Positions 45,139 to 55,804 of a stretch of DNA of 64,000 nucleotides are shown here, in pieces. A program made the position numbers and the translations under genes. The DNA comes from Kumtagia sp963820075 (GTDB taxonomy: Bacteria; Pseudomonadota; Alphaproteobacteria; Rhizobiales; Rhizobiaceae). The notes under the pieces were generated by a model. It saw only the letters and a list, made by a program, of their open reading frames with translations, was not told the origin of the DNA and did not search any database. Every line of letters starts with the position of its first letter. The stretch's first letter is position 1. The stretch is from the NCBI GenBank assembly GCA_963820075.1, contig CAWFYS010000007.1:62001-126000 (forward strand). The letters run 5' to 3'.

Positions 45139-47769
45139 ATGGCGTGGATGGTCAGAACCATACCGATGTCTTTGCTGCTGGCCGGCATTGGCTACAGCCA
45201 GGATGCCCAGGCCCAGACTGTTGCACCTTCGCCCCTCCCAACCAGCCACTTGCGGATTGGTCGTGACCCCCGGGCGAGACGGATATAATTTTATCCCTCC
45301 CATATCCCCGGCCTGTCGACCGAGGCCCGTGCGTACGTCCTGAACCCAGCGCCTAAGCATCTACATGGACAATAGAGGCCTGTTCCGGCAACCCAGACCC
45401 TAACGGTGTCCGGCACCGACATGACGGGCTACTATGTGAACGGCAGTGTCGGCGGCACAGCCAATATCATTTCTGGAGAACGGCGCCAGAGCCGATCTGA
45501 TAGAGGCTGGCGCTATCCTTCTGCCCGCGACAAATGTACATATTACCGTTGACAACTCGGTGCTGAACGGAGCGCAGACCGGGCGGATCTATGACCTCGT
45601 AGCGGCGACAAGGACTACACGCTTGGGTTCAGCCATTTTCATCGATCCGGCTGACCTCGGCACTCACACCATCAACGTGGTGAACGGCAGCCAGCTCAAC
45701 GGCAGCATCGTCACCGGCTTCGGCAGTGCGGCAGACAGTCAGCGTCGATGAAAGCACCATCGACAATGGCGGCATCTATGTGGCTGGCCTTGGCGCCAAT
45801 ACGATTTCGGTGACCAACAGCACCGTCGATGCGACAGACAGCCAGGTGGCCGCCAGTCTGGCAGAACTTGCGCAACGGATCGCCGATTCGGGAATTCCAG
45901 TCGATGTATCCAACGTCGAAAACCTGGCCATCGGCCTGATCGGCACGCAGAGCAACACGCCTGATCTTGGCCGGGAGCACCGTTACCGGCGACGTGGGTT
46001 TACTCGGTCTCGCGAGCTGGCACCAACGATCATCTCGGTGACCGGCGGCAGTCGGATCGAGGGCAATCTGGTCCATCGTGGACCGTCCCTGGCCAATGTA
46101 AATTTCGACGCCAGCGCGATCGTCGGCGATATTCGCGCCGGCAATACCGCTGTCGTTCTGCAGAATGGCTCGACGTTTGAAGGCATTTTCGAGACCAGGG
46201 CCGGATCGACATCGAGCCTTACGCTGATCGACAGCACCTGGAATATGACCGGGAACTCCAACGTCACCAACCTTCTCAACGACCCGAGCGTGATCGACTT
46301 TGCCGCCCCGGTCGGCGATCCGACGCTCCTGTCGAGCTACAAGACGCTGACGGTCAACAACTACGTAGGCGAACGGGGACAGATCCGCCTGAACACCTAC
46401 CTCGCTGGTGATGGCTCGCCCTCGGACCGGCTCGTGATTGATGGAGGCACGGCAACAGGCACAACGGGCCTTTTTTTCGACAACACGACCGGTCCGGGCG
46501 CCCTGACGACCGGCGACGGTATCCTGGTCGTCGACGCCGTAAACGGCGGCACGACCGCTCCTGGAGCCTTTGCCGGCTTTGCGGCCGCTGGCCCCTACGA
46601 CTATCTTCTCTATCGTGGCGGCTCGACGCCCGGCAGCGAGAACGACTTTTTCCTGCGCAGCAGTACTCAGCCCGGACCCTCGGAACCACTCGTGCCCGGC
46701 GGACCGTCGGTGCCCGGCGCGCCCGGCGAGCCGTCGCGGCCGCGCTTCCGGCAGGAGGTCTCGGTCTACGCGGCAATGCCGGCTGCGGCAGCGGTCTATG
46801 GGCGCCAGATCATCGACACGCTGCATGAACGCATGGGCGGCGACGCCCAGCGGCTCGGCCCCGGCGATAACGGCACCGACGCCCCCGACGGCATCTGGAG
46901 CCGGGTCATCGGCCTGTGGGGCCAACGCGACGGCCCCGGCGTCTCTGTCGGTGGACCGAGCTTCGACTACGACTTCTACGCGTTCCAGTTCGGCGCCGAC
47001 CTTTACCGCGCGGAGGACCCGAACAACGGCAGCCGCGACAATGCCGGTCTCTATGCGGCTCTGGGCCACGGCAAGGTCGACGTCGAGCACAACCTGTTCG
47101 GCTTCACCTTTGATGGCGGCGAGGATGAGTTCAAGGCCTACAGCGTCGGCGGCTACTGGACGCATTTCGGAAAAAACGACTGGTATCTCGACAGCGTTCT
47201 GCAGGCGACGTGGTACGACGCGACCATGAGCGGGCAGCGCGGGCTGCGCGAAGCCGAGACCGACGGCTGGGGTCTGGCGGCCTCGATCGAGGGCGGCTAT
47301 CCGTTCGACCTTGGCAACGGCTGGCTTATCGAGCCGCAAGCGCAACTGGTCTATCAGTTTCTTGATCTTAACGACTTCAACGACGGCGCGGCGGACGTGC
47401 GCTACAGCGACCAGGATTCGCTGGCGGGCCGCATCGGTGCGCGGCTGGCGCGCAGTTGGAACCTCGACGAGGCGCAGCAGGCCCAGTGGAGCCGGTGCTG
47501 GCATCCAGCGCGTGCGAGAGGCCTCGCTGTGGGCGCGCGCCGATATATGGAACGAGTTCCTCGGCCAGCCGACGACCGAGTTCTCGTCCGCCAACGGCTT
47601 CGTTCCCTTTACCGCCGACCTCGAAGGCGGTTGGTGGAAGCTCGGCGTCGGCGGCACCTATGACATCGACACCGAGGCAACGGTCTACGCCAACGTCAAC
47701 TACGAGAGCGCATTCGACGGGGATGCCGATGCCTGGGAAGGCAAGCTCGGCCTGAAAATCCAGTGGTAA
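45139..47769 (+). pseudogene. Autotransporter with pertactin-like passenger and C-terminal barrel, several frameshifts
   Basis: A signal peptide starts at ATG 45139 (MAWMVRTIPMSLLLAGIGYS). Coding sense then jumps frames between 45285 and 45725, runs in one frame from about 45726 to 47490 (repeat-rich passenger with VDNSVLN/SVTNSTVD-like units, a Pro/Gly linker near GPSVPGAPGEPSRP, then the barrel from QEVSVYAAMPAAAAVYGRQ), and shifts again to finish GWWKLGVGGTYD...GKLGLKIQW with the aromatic C-terminal residue of outer-membrane barrels. The intact protein would be about 870 residues. The passenger would be exported and the barrel inserted by Bam. Confidence 0.7.
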
Positions 47770-47905
47770 AAGGCAGCCAGGTGTAATTGCCCCTCAACGT
47801 CCGCATGTTCGTCGGTTCGCGACATTTGACGACAAATACCGTTTGTGCCGCCCCTCATCGCCCTGCCAGAGCACGCTCTATCGCACCAGACGGTCAACCT
47901 TCATA

Positions 47906-48132
47906 GCCTTGGTATTGCGGCCCTGAATCCGGGCTAACGAAAAGTGAAAGTCCCCCTCTCCGGCCGCTTCGCGGCCACCTCTCCCCCGCCCTTGCGGGGG
48001 CGAGGATAGGCGCCAGGCGTGCCACCGCTTATCCTCGCCCTCACGAAGTGGGGGAGAGGTGGCCGCGAAGCGGCCGGAGAGGGGGTCGAATGACGATCCC
48101 GTTAACCGGATTCAGGGCCGTGGCCTTGGTAT
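47906..48132. mobile_element. MITE-like nested palindrome flanked by 10-base direct repeats
   Basis: GCCTTGGTAT occurs at 47906-47915 and again at 48123-48132. Between them lies a 207-base element (47916-48122). Its ends share CGGCCCTGAATCCGG (47918-47932 and, inverted, 48106-48120). Inside is a perfect 36-base inverted repeat (47952-47987 with 48050-48085) and an inner 11-base pair of arms (GGGCGAGGATA). It encodes nothing. The layout fits a non-autonomous insertion with a 10-base target duplication, or a large genomic palindromic repeat. Confidence 0.6.
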
Positions 48133-48361
48133 AGGCCCCGGCCTGTTCGGGTCGGTCACGAACGTCCAATGCGCGCTCGACGGGATGAGGAAACGCTAAG
48201 CAGACTTGCGTGGCTTAGCCGACGCTTCGCCTGATTAGCCTCTTGTCTTGTCGCAGGTTTCTGTCGGAAACCGTGAGACACTTTTCCGGAACCTGCTTAG
48301 CGTGTAGCGGGAACGCTGGCGCTGTGCCAGCCCGCGTATCGCTACCGCGGGCTGTTGGCGC

Positions 48362-51300
48362 TTAGAAGCTGACGGTGAGCGTCGCGTTGGCGCTGTGATC
48401 CTGGGCATCGTCCCCGATCTGTCCGGAATAGGCGATGCCGAGGCTGGAACGCGGACCGATCTGGACGTCGAGCCCCACCTCCAGCGCAAGTGCGTCGCGG
48501 GCGATCGGCGTGCCGGCGATGACGAACGGCGCCCCGCCGGCAAAGTTGAAGGCGGCCTCGGGCGTGATGTCGTTGAAAGCATGCCGCCAGCCGACCATGC
48601 CGGAGAGCTTCACCTCCTTGTCACCGAGTTGAAGCGGCGTGGAGGCCCTGACGCCAAGCGTCGTGAAGGTCTGGTCGGTATCGTCGGACTGATGAGCCAG
48701 AGCCGCCGCGCCGCCGGTCTCGGTGAAGCCGTCAGTGTGCAGATTGACATAGGCGACGTTGGCGAACGGCTCGAAGGACGCCGAAGCCGTGTCGATCCGG
48801 TAGCCGGCCTCGCCAAAGACCTGCGCCGTGCCGGCGTCGTAGCTCGCGTCGAGGTTCTCCGCGAAACCTCCGAAGGCCGCCGTGCGCGAGGTGTCGACGA
48901 AGTTCCAGGAATAGGCGGCGACCGCCCGAAGCCCGAGATTGCCGAGTTGCGTGCCGCCATAGGCGCCGATATGGACGGAGTTGGCCGAACCGGAGGAAGC
49001 CCGGTCGTCGACGTCGAAAGAGCTGTAGGTGTAGCCGCCGATCAGGCCGAGCCGCGCATCGTCGGCGACCAGCGCGTCAATGCCGGTGAAGAAGCCGCCG
49101 GTGCTGCGATCGAAATCGGCGGCATTGCCGTCGCCGTCGAAGGAGCCCCACGCGCCGAGCCCCTCGCCCCACATGGCAAGCGGCGCGTCGGCCTCGGCGG
49201 CGACCGGACCGGCCTCGCCATAGGCCATCACCGGCAGCGGCTTGGCGCCGACGGCGCCGAAGGCGGCGCGAAGCCGGCCGGACGCAGCTTCGCGCAGGTA
49301 GCGGCTCTCCTCGATGAAGCCGCTCTTGGCCGAGGCATGGATTTCGCCCGACAGCAGGTCGAGCGCAGCCGGGATGTCGCTGGCGCCGAGGTTGGCAAGC
49401 GCCGTCTCCAGCACCCCGCCGCCAAGGCTGTCAATGCCGGCGCCGGTCGCCTTCTGGTTCGGCGTGATGCCCAGCGCCGCGATTAGCTGAACATTGCGCT
49501 CCAGTGTCAGCATCACGCTGTTCGGCAGGTAGGACAGGACCGCGTCGAGCAGCGGCAGGCTGTCGGTCACGCCGTCGAAGGTGCCGCTCACGCCGCCGCC
49601 GGCCGTGACGATGGTATAGACTGTGCCGGCGTTGTAGGAGCCCGGGCGCGTTGAGGACGACGACCTCGCCGCCGCTGAGCGTGACAGTGCCGGTCACTGC
49701 GAGGAGGTCGCTCTGGCCCGCCGCATTGATTTCCACCTCGTAGGTCGACCCTGCCGCGAAAGTCGCATTGCCGAAGACATGCAGCGTGCCGATCGAATTG
49801 CCCGGAGCGAGCGTGCCTCCCAGTGACAGCCCGCCGAGTATGCCGTCGCCCCTGAGCACGGCGCCGGGGTTGACCGTCACCACGGAAGCGGCGATCGAGC
49901 CGTTCACGACAAGCGTGCCGCCGCCCACCGAGGTCGGTCCGGAATAGCTGCTGTCAAGGTTGTCCCGGAGAGCGTGAAGATGCCGCCACCAGTCTTGGTC
50001 AGGCCACCAGTCCCCGACATGGCCCCGCGCGAACATCGTGCTGCTACCGTCGCCGCCTGTGGTCAGCACGCCCGCGCCGAGAAGCACATTGCCGCCGCCG
50101 GCCAGCGAGCCGATGGTCTGGTCAAAGCTCGCGAGGTCAAGCACGGCACCGGACGCCACGTTGATGGCACTGTCCGGCGAGAAGGTTCCGGCAGCGCCGG
50201 CCCTCAATGTGCCCTGATTGACGAAGGTCGCGCCAGAGTAGCTGTTGTCGCCGGAGAGGATGAGCGTGCCGGTGCCGATCTTGGTGAGCGAGCCGGGGCC
50301 TGAGATGATGCCGGAGAAGGTCGCGCTGTTGGCCTGGGTGTCGACGGTGCCGCCGCCCGGACCGAGGAAGACAGGAAGTGCGCTGGACACGCCGGCGCCG
50401 GTGATCTGCATGGTGCCGCCGCTGAACACCGGGCCGGTGCCGGGTCCGGTCATCGTGCAGCCGATGGCGCCGCCATTGTTGGCATGGAAGGTCCGGCCCG
50501 CGGCGAGCAGGGCGTTGCCGTTGCCGCAGACGCCTGGGTAGCCAGGCTGAACGAAGCCCGCGATCGTCCCGATTACCGAGTTGCTGGCCGTGTCGATGAT
50601 GGAAACGGTGTTGGCGTCTTGGTTGGTCACATAGGCCCGCGTACCGTCGGGGCTGACCGCGACGCCTACCGGGAGGGCGCCGACAGGAATCGTGCCAGTG
50701 ACCGTATTGGTTGCGGTGTCTATGACCGAGACGGTGTTGCTGACGCTGTTGACTACATAGGCCCGCGTGCCGTCGGGTCCGACCGCGACGCCCACGGGCG
50801 TCACTGCCAACCGGGATCGGTGGCGTCACCGTGTTCGTCGCGGTGTCGATGACGGACACGCTGTCGTCAAGAAAGTTGGTGACATAGGCCCGCGCACCGT
50901 CGGGGCTGAAGACGACGTCGGCAGCGCCAGCGCCAACAATGATCGTGGTCACCGTGTTCGTTGCGGTGTCGATGACGGAGACCATGTCGGACTCCAGGTC
51001 CGTGGAGCCGTTGGTGGCATAGGCCTGCGTACCGTCCGGGCTTAAGGCGACGTCGAATGACGGGCTCATAATATCGATCGTCGTGACCGTGTTCGAGGCG
51101 GTATCGATGACGGAAATATTGTTGGAATTGTCATTGGCCACGTAGACGCGTGTGCCATCCGCGCTGACGGCGAGCCCGAGCGGGCTACCTCCAACAGCGA
51201 TCGTAGCCACCACTGCGTTGGTGGCTGTATCTATAACGGAAACAGTACCATCGACGAAGTTTGACACGTAGACCAGGCTTTGGTCGCCGCGCACTGCCAC

Positions 51301-51610
51301 GGCATAGGGTTGGCTCCCAACGCCGATGGCGCCGGGCGCCAGAACGCCGGAAGGGATATCCAGACGCGAAACACTGTCTTACATCGAAGTTCGGCACGTA
51401 GACAAAAGGGCCTGACTGCGCGTGAGCAGCTTCGCTCCAAAGCGCCATCGCCGAGATCAGTGCGAGCGAGGCGACAATGGCTGGCGTTCCGGCGCGCCCG
51501 GGCACTCCGCCGATGGAGCCCTCAGGCTCATCCCTCATCAGCCTGCTCACATGTCGATCACCAACACCGCACGTGAAGCTGGCCGCGCAAGCCCGCCGAA
51601 AGAAATCCAT
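48362..51610 (-). pseudogene. Autotransporter with an N-terminal YVTN beta-propeller passenger, at least four frameshifts
   Basis: ATG 51610 (GAGGG upstream) opens a long signal peptide ending ALWSEAAHA. It is followed by about seven YVTN-type propeller blades (repeated VSVIDTATNTV and SPDGTRAYVTN), then PATR-like beta-helix repeats (GTGTLILSGDNSYSGATFV, GSLAGGGNVLLGAG), and a classic barrel ending NATLTVSF. Sense changes frame near 51375, 50815, 49970 and 49640. The final frame 48362-49591 is an intact barrel of about 400 residues. An undamaged gene would encode about 1,080 residues. Confidence 0.72.
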
Positions 51611-51850
51611 CTTGTCCCTCTGCTCCGCCTGACGGGCAGGCGGTCACTTGTCTTGGCGCGAGTTTAGGTGCGGGTGAGTGTTATCGCCAGACGTGTTAAA
51701 TAACTACTGAAAAGGCGCTGGTCTTGTTGTTCCCATGGGATCGTGTGGCCTCGCAGACACAGTCGCGAAAGATGGAATGGAAGCCCTGCTCCGGCTTTCG
51801 CCCTGCCCTAGCTTGCGCAAGTCCAAACTGACGTGCCGGGATGCGCTGTT

Positions 51851-52321
51851 TCACTGTGAAAGCCGCAGCGCATCTTCCGAACGCAACAGATCAGGCGGAC
51901 AGCCTTGGGAGATGGAGATAGCGCGTATTTGAAGGTCGGGTGGGCGGTTTCCAAAGTAGCGAAGCAGCCGGCGGCGATAGTTTTCAAGCATGGTACGCAT
52001 AACGGGTTGCTCGGCGTAGAGCCCGCCATCGAACGCGTACGTCAGATGTTCGCCCGCTGTCTGCTCGACAATCGCTCGTGACCAGCCTTCCGGCGAAACG
52101 GTGGCGATACGCACCCGGCATGCGCCCCGCGTTGCCACTGTCCATATCGAGGTTGCATAGTGAGCAGCGGAATTGACGGTCAGGCCGCGCTCTTCCAGAT
52201 ATGAAACTGCCCTGTCATCATCGGGACTCGCACGCCCTGTCTCTTTCAGGCCGAAACCTTTGCCGGCCAGACTGGCTGAAAGCAATATTGCAAAGGCGAG
52301 ACTAGCGGTTAGAAGGCGCAT
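51851..52321 (-). CDS. Small secreted protein of the exosortase locus
   Basis: From ATG 52321 the 156-residue product begins with a signal peptide (MRLLTASLAFAILLSASLAG). The mature part holds two cysteines (RGACRVRIATVS and SQGCPPDLL) and no membrane anchor. The start overlaps the exosortase stop by 20 bases, so the two genes are co-translated. Exosortase genes are often followed by a periplasmic partner (EpsI/DUF3485 type), and position and size fit that role. I cannot confirm family membership. Confidence 0.6.
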   Translation of the reverse strand: MRLLTASLAFAILLSASLAGKGFGLKETGRASPDDDRAVSYLEERGLTVNSAAHYATSIWTVATRGACRVRIATVSPEGWSRAIVEQTAGEHLTYAFDGGLYAEQPVMRTMLENYRRRLLRYFGNRPPDLQIRAISISQGCPPDLLRSEDALRLSQ

Positions 52322-53208
52322 CGTGGCCAATCTTGTGGTAGCCGAAGGAAAGGATAATCAGGAGCGTTAGGCAGTTGGCCACGGCGGCACCGACTGGCCC
52401 GTGGATGAGGTCGAAGCGTTCCGGGTAAACACCAATCAGGCTAAGGCGTGTGAGGTTGATCGCGACGACAGCGACCATGCTCGCTGCGGTCCACGTGAGC
52501 GTAGCCGGCGACCAACGACCGCTGCGCAGATTGACGAAGACCGTGGCACTCACGACGGTGAGCACCAAATTCGCCACCGATGAACATCCCGGAGCAATGA
52601 ACATCGAACCGGAGCCGTCGGCAAGCGGCACGACATTGCCCGTCGTCGTCGTGCCGATCAGCCAGCCGACAAGCTGAGCGTCAATGCCAAGTATGGTGTC
52701 ACTGAAGGCAGCAAAGACAAGGCGCGACCAGAACAACGGCAGCGTAAGCGCGAAAACAATGGCCGCCGCGCGACGCATTGCCGCGTGAGATGCTGTCGCG
52801 CGCAAATAAACGGCAATCAGACAAAGCCCCAACCAGCTCGCCGCCGGCACCGGCGCGAGGAAGGTCAGGCCGGCCAAGAACTCCGATTGCCCAATCGCTG
52901 CGTCGAAACGGGTCCGCGGGCGCGTTGACGAGCGAGACCAGTGCAGCAAGGCAGGCGCCCCAAAGGATGACGCTGATGTCAAACGTGACAGACAACGCCG
53001 TCGCCAGACCGTAATCGGCCACGGACCGGTAAAGCTTGTCGCTGATGCCGTTTGCGAATCCGATTGCAACAAGCGCGGCGAAGAAAAATTGTCGAGAAAC
53101 CGACGCCGATGCTGCCCGCACCAGACGATTTTCGGCAATAGACTGTCTTGCCAGCATACCGATGGCCGCTCGGGCCATCGGAAAGCCTGCTGCACGGGCA
53201 AAGCTCAT
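52302..53208 (-). pseudogene. Exosortase/archaeosortase-family transpeptidase, one frameshift near 52900
   Basis: ATG 53208 overlaps the upstream stop as ATGA. The first frame gives MSFARAAGFPMARAAIG and membrane helices to about residue 100. Sense continues one base over from FDAAIGQSEFLAG through further helices to the stop at 52302. The catalytic triad of the family is present: Cys in FIAPGCSSVANL, Arg in INLTRLSLIG and His in DLIHGPVGAAV. The joined protein would be about 302 residues with eight or so helices. The frameshift lies in GACCCGTTTCGACGCAGCG and may be an error, since the rest is well kept. Confidence 0.72.
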
Positions 53209-53420
53209 TCCGCGTGCTTCTTTGCCTTGCCCCGCCTCTTGCGCCAAACAAACGCAATATAGCCGCCGGCCACCGCAAGAGCCGGCAAACCGACGCCGGC
53301 CACCGGCCCGGGCGCGCCAAGGGTTACAGGACGGCCGGGAAATGGAAACTTGGCGGCCAGGGTTGGAGATGCGACAAAGGCAAGCGTTGCCGCGCAAATG
53401 AGAACTCGAAGAACTGACAT
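53205..53420 (-). CDS. 71-residue protein with signal peptide and PGP-type C-terminal sorting signal
   Basis: ATG 53420 has GGGAG 8 bases upstream. The product has a signal peptide (SVLRVLICAATLAFVASPTLA), about 20 short linker residues, then the tripartite tail GAPGPVAGVGLPALA, a hydrophobic helix (VAGGYIAFVW) and a basic end (RKRRGKAKKH). This is the architecture of PEP-CTERM-like sorting signals with PGP in place of PEP. Almost no mature domain remains, so it is the minimal substrate of the exosortase whose ATG overlaps its stop. I infer a dedicated enzyme-substrate pair. Confidence 0.75.
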   Translation of the reverse strand: MSVLRVLICAATLAFVASPTLAAKFPFPGRPVTLGAPGPVAGVGLPALAVAGGYIAFVWRKRRGKAKKHAE

Positions 53421-53576
53421 TTCTGTCTCCCGCAAAATTAGGTCGAGCTGACATTGTAGAACGCCGGGGCCAAGCAATTGAGACCCCTATTAGGTGAGGG
53501 AGGGTCGTTGGAATCGCCAAAAGGCGTAAACGTTGAAACCCTTTTGCCTCGAAGCAGCTGCGGCCGCTGATCATCT

Positions 53577-53784
53577 AGCTGGTCGATGGCCCAGGTAGTG
53601 GCGGTCTATCAGGCGCTGCGCGGCGTCTCCTTCATCGTCGCCGTCACCTTCGCGAGCGAAGTCGGCGATGTCCGTCGCTTCGACAATCCGCGGCAGTTGA
53701 TGGCCTTTCTCGGCCTGGTGCCGTCGGAGCGGTCGACCGGCGACACGGTCAAGCGCGGCTGACGCTGGCCGGCAACGGTGACTG
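53577..53784 (+). mobile_element. IS110-family transposase fragment (C-terminal part)
   Basis: The frame reads SWSMAQVVAVYQALRGVSF, VAVTFASEVGDVRRFDNP and RQLMAFLGLVPSERSTGDTVKRG, the Transposase_20 region of IS110 elements. It stops one codon later, but the next frame gives LTLAGNG, the expected continuation, so a one-base loss occurred. Both ends of the element are gone. It truncates the 3' end of the DUF11 gene on the other strand. Confidence 0.8.
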
Positions 53785-54879
53785 TGTAGGTAATGATATC
53801 GCCCGCATCCACGGGGCCGCCGGCGTCATTGCCTTTGGTCACGACAAGGTTCGGCTCGACGATGCCGATGTTCACCGCATCGGTCCTGTCCGGCTGCCCT
53901 TCCGAGGAGAAGGTGACCGTGTTGGTCTTTGTGTCGCCGTTGTTGTTGGCGAATACGTTAAGAACCCGCGCATCGAAGCTCAGGCGTATGAAATCGTTGT
54001 TGGGATTGTTGTCGGCAGCCGTCTGAAAGCTGATGAGGTCGAGCGTCAGCGTGCGGCCGCTGACGATGAAACTCTCCACGATGTTGCTGATCGGAACGCC
54101 GTTCCCGTCGACGCCAACTCCGCTGCCGTCAACATAGGCCAGACCCTCCGGCAGGAGGTCGGTGACAACGGGGTTGAGCGTCATCCCCTCTATCACGGGT
54201 ATATTGATCGTGTAGGAGATGATTTCGCCGATCGTGTAAGTCGGCCTGGCGCTGGTTTTTTCGATTGGGCCGGGCTGGGCGATCGTGACCGTTGCCGACG
54301 TCTCGAAGGCGTAGTTGTTGAGGATGGCTTGATCGGTGCGGGGAGGTCCGCCGGAGCCGTCGCGAGGTCCGTTCGGCGCGCCAGGCGCGCCGGTCGAAGG
54401 GTTGAGGTTGTCGATCGGATCGACGTTGGGCAACGACCTGTAGGTCAGGTCGACATTGTTGGTGAGTGTATGGCCGGAAACGACATCGACATCGACGCGC
54501 GCCTGATAGGTGATGGTGACGACCTGGCCAAGGCCGAGGTCGAATCCGCTGGCCAGAACCCGGTTGTTGACGGTGTCCAGGGTCACGTCGCCGGGCTGGA
54601 TCGCGCTCAGCCCCGAAGCCTGGGGACCGGAAACTATCGCCGAGCCGGCGATCAATCGCATGTCCGGGTCGAGCTGATCGACAAGGCTGAGCTCGAATCC
54701 AGCCGCGCTGGAACTATCGTTGTGGCTGAGCGTCAGCGTGTAAGTGACGATCTCGCCGGCGTCGGTGGTCGTATCGGGCGTCGTTACCGACTTCGCGACA
54801 TCGATGGCCGGTTCGTGGATGATCACGATCGGATCGATTTCAGGCACATCGAAGTTGGGCGGGTCGCCGACGACGAAGG
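53785..54879 (-). pseudogene. DUF11-repeat adhesin-like protein, truncated at both ends by IS fragments
   Basis: About 360 residues of conserved-repeat (DUF11/isopeptide-fold) sequence remain, with repeats beginning DAGEIVTYTLTLSHNDSS, YTIGEIISYTINIPVIEG and DAGDIITYTVTV. Between them are Asn/Asp-rich turns. The 5' side joins the istA fragment (KTAV|TFVVGDPP), and the 3' side ends in the IS110 fragment. No signal peptide or C-terminal anchor survives. Such proteins are typical cell-surface substrates, and its lost C-terminus might have carried the exosortase signal. Confidence 0.65.
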
Positions 54880-55538
54880 TGACCGCCGTCTTCATGTTGT
54901 CGTAGATGCCGCGCCGGGGAATCGCCGCCAAAGACACGGAAGGCATGATTGTGGGCATCAAACAGCATCTCGTGCGTTTGCAGCGGATAGGCTCGCACGA
55001 TGAAGGCGCGGCTGTAGCTCAGCTTCGTATGGGCCACCTGCAGCTTGGTGCGCTCGTTGCCGATGATCGCCCAGTCCTCGGACCAATCGAACTGGAAGGC
55101 CTCTCCAGGCTCGAACGCCAGCGGCACGAATGTCCCGCGCCCTGTCGTCTGTAATTCCCTCTGCAGATCCGCCTTCCACTCCCGGGCGAAAGCCGCAACA
55201 CGACCGTAAGACCCCTCATAGCCAAGGCTCAGCAGATCGGCATGCAGCTGCTTCATCGTGCGTTTCTGTTTGCGGTTCTTTTTGGCTTCCGTCCTCAGCC
55301 AGGCCGACAATCGGTCGGCAAAAGGATCAAGTTTGCTCGGCCGATCCGGCACCTTGAACTTCGGCTCAACGCCATCGGAACGCAGATATTTGCGAATGGT
55401 ATTCCGCGACAGGCCGGTTCTACGGCTAATCTCTCGGATCGATAGATGCTCTCGAAAATGCCAGCGTCGGATTACGCTCAATAACGCCATGTCGATCACT
55501 CCAAAGCCCCCGCTAACGTGCAGGGTTGGTTCAAACAT
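54880..55538 (-). pseudogene. IS21-family transposase istA, N-terminal fragment with a frameshift
   Basis: ATG 55538 opens MFEPTLHVSGGFGV. The helix-turn-helix LSIREISRRTGLSRNTIRKYLRS and the start of the rve integrase fold (FEPGEAFQFDWSEDWAII) are clear. Near 54925 one extra base breaks FGG|IPRRGIYDNMKTAV. The gene is cut after KTAV at 54880 and fused to the DUF11 gene. istB is absent. Confidence 0.85.
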
Positions 55539-55598
55539 GGGTCAATTCTCGATGGAAATATCCCGTGCCGCCGGGTCAGTTCTCAGTGGCAATCAACA
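55539..55598 (-). repeat. IS21 left-end repeats
   Basis: GAGAATTGACCC (55539-55550 complement) and GAGAACTGACCC (55573-55584 complement) are tandem transposase-binding repeats, followed outward by TGTTGATT (55591-55598 complement). This is the usual IS21 terminal arrangement upstream of istA. Confidence 0.75.
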
Positions 55599-55804
55599 CC
55601 GGTGGAAGCCTGTGTCGTTCTGCCGGACACGAGAGGCGCTTGAGCGGCTGCTTCCCGGGAAGGCCGAGGAGATCAGGGCAAAGTTGCCTGTGAGGTTTCC
55701 TGAGACAGCGTCGCTGAAATTGGTCTAAACCCTTGGTCTAAGTCCAAGTGGACCATTCTGCTAAGTGGCTGAGTTTGCTGAAGAAATAGACATACATGGA
55801 CCAA

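Noticed and set aside
48068..48095. Resemblance of CGGAGAGGGGGTCGAA in the palindromic element to the tRNA-Ser 3' end, as a possible att site
   Set aside because: The match is short, breaks in the G-run and is explained by the element's own inverted repeat.
55600..55727. Short frame tail ending in AKLPVRFPETASLKLV
   Set aside because: It lacks a start because the IS21 end interrupts it, and I could not tie it to any family, so it is not listed as a gene.
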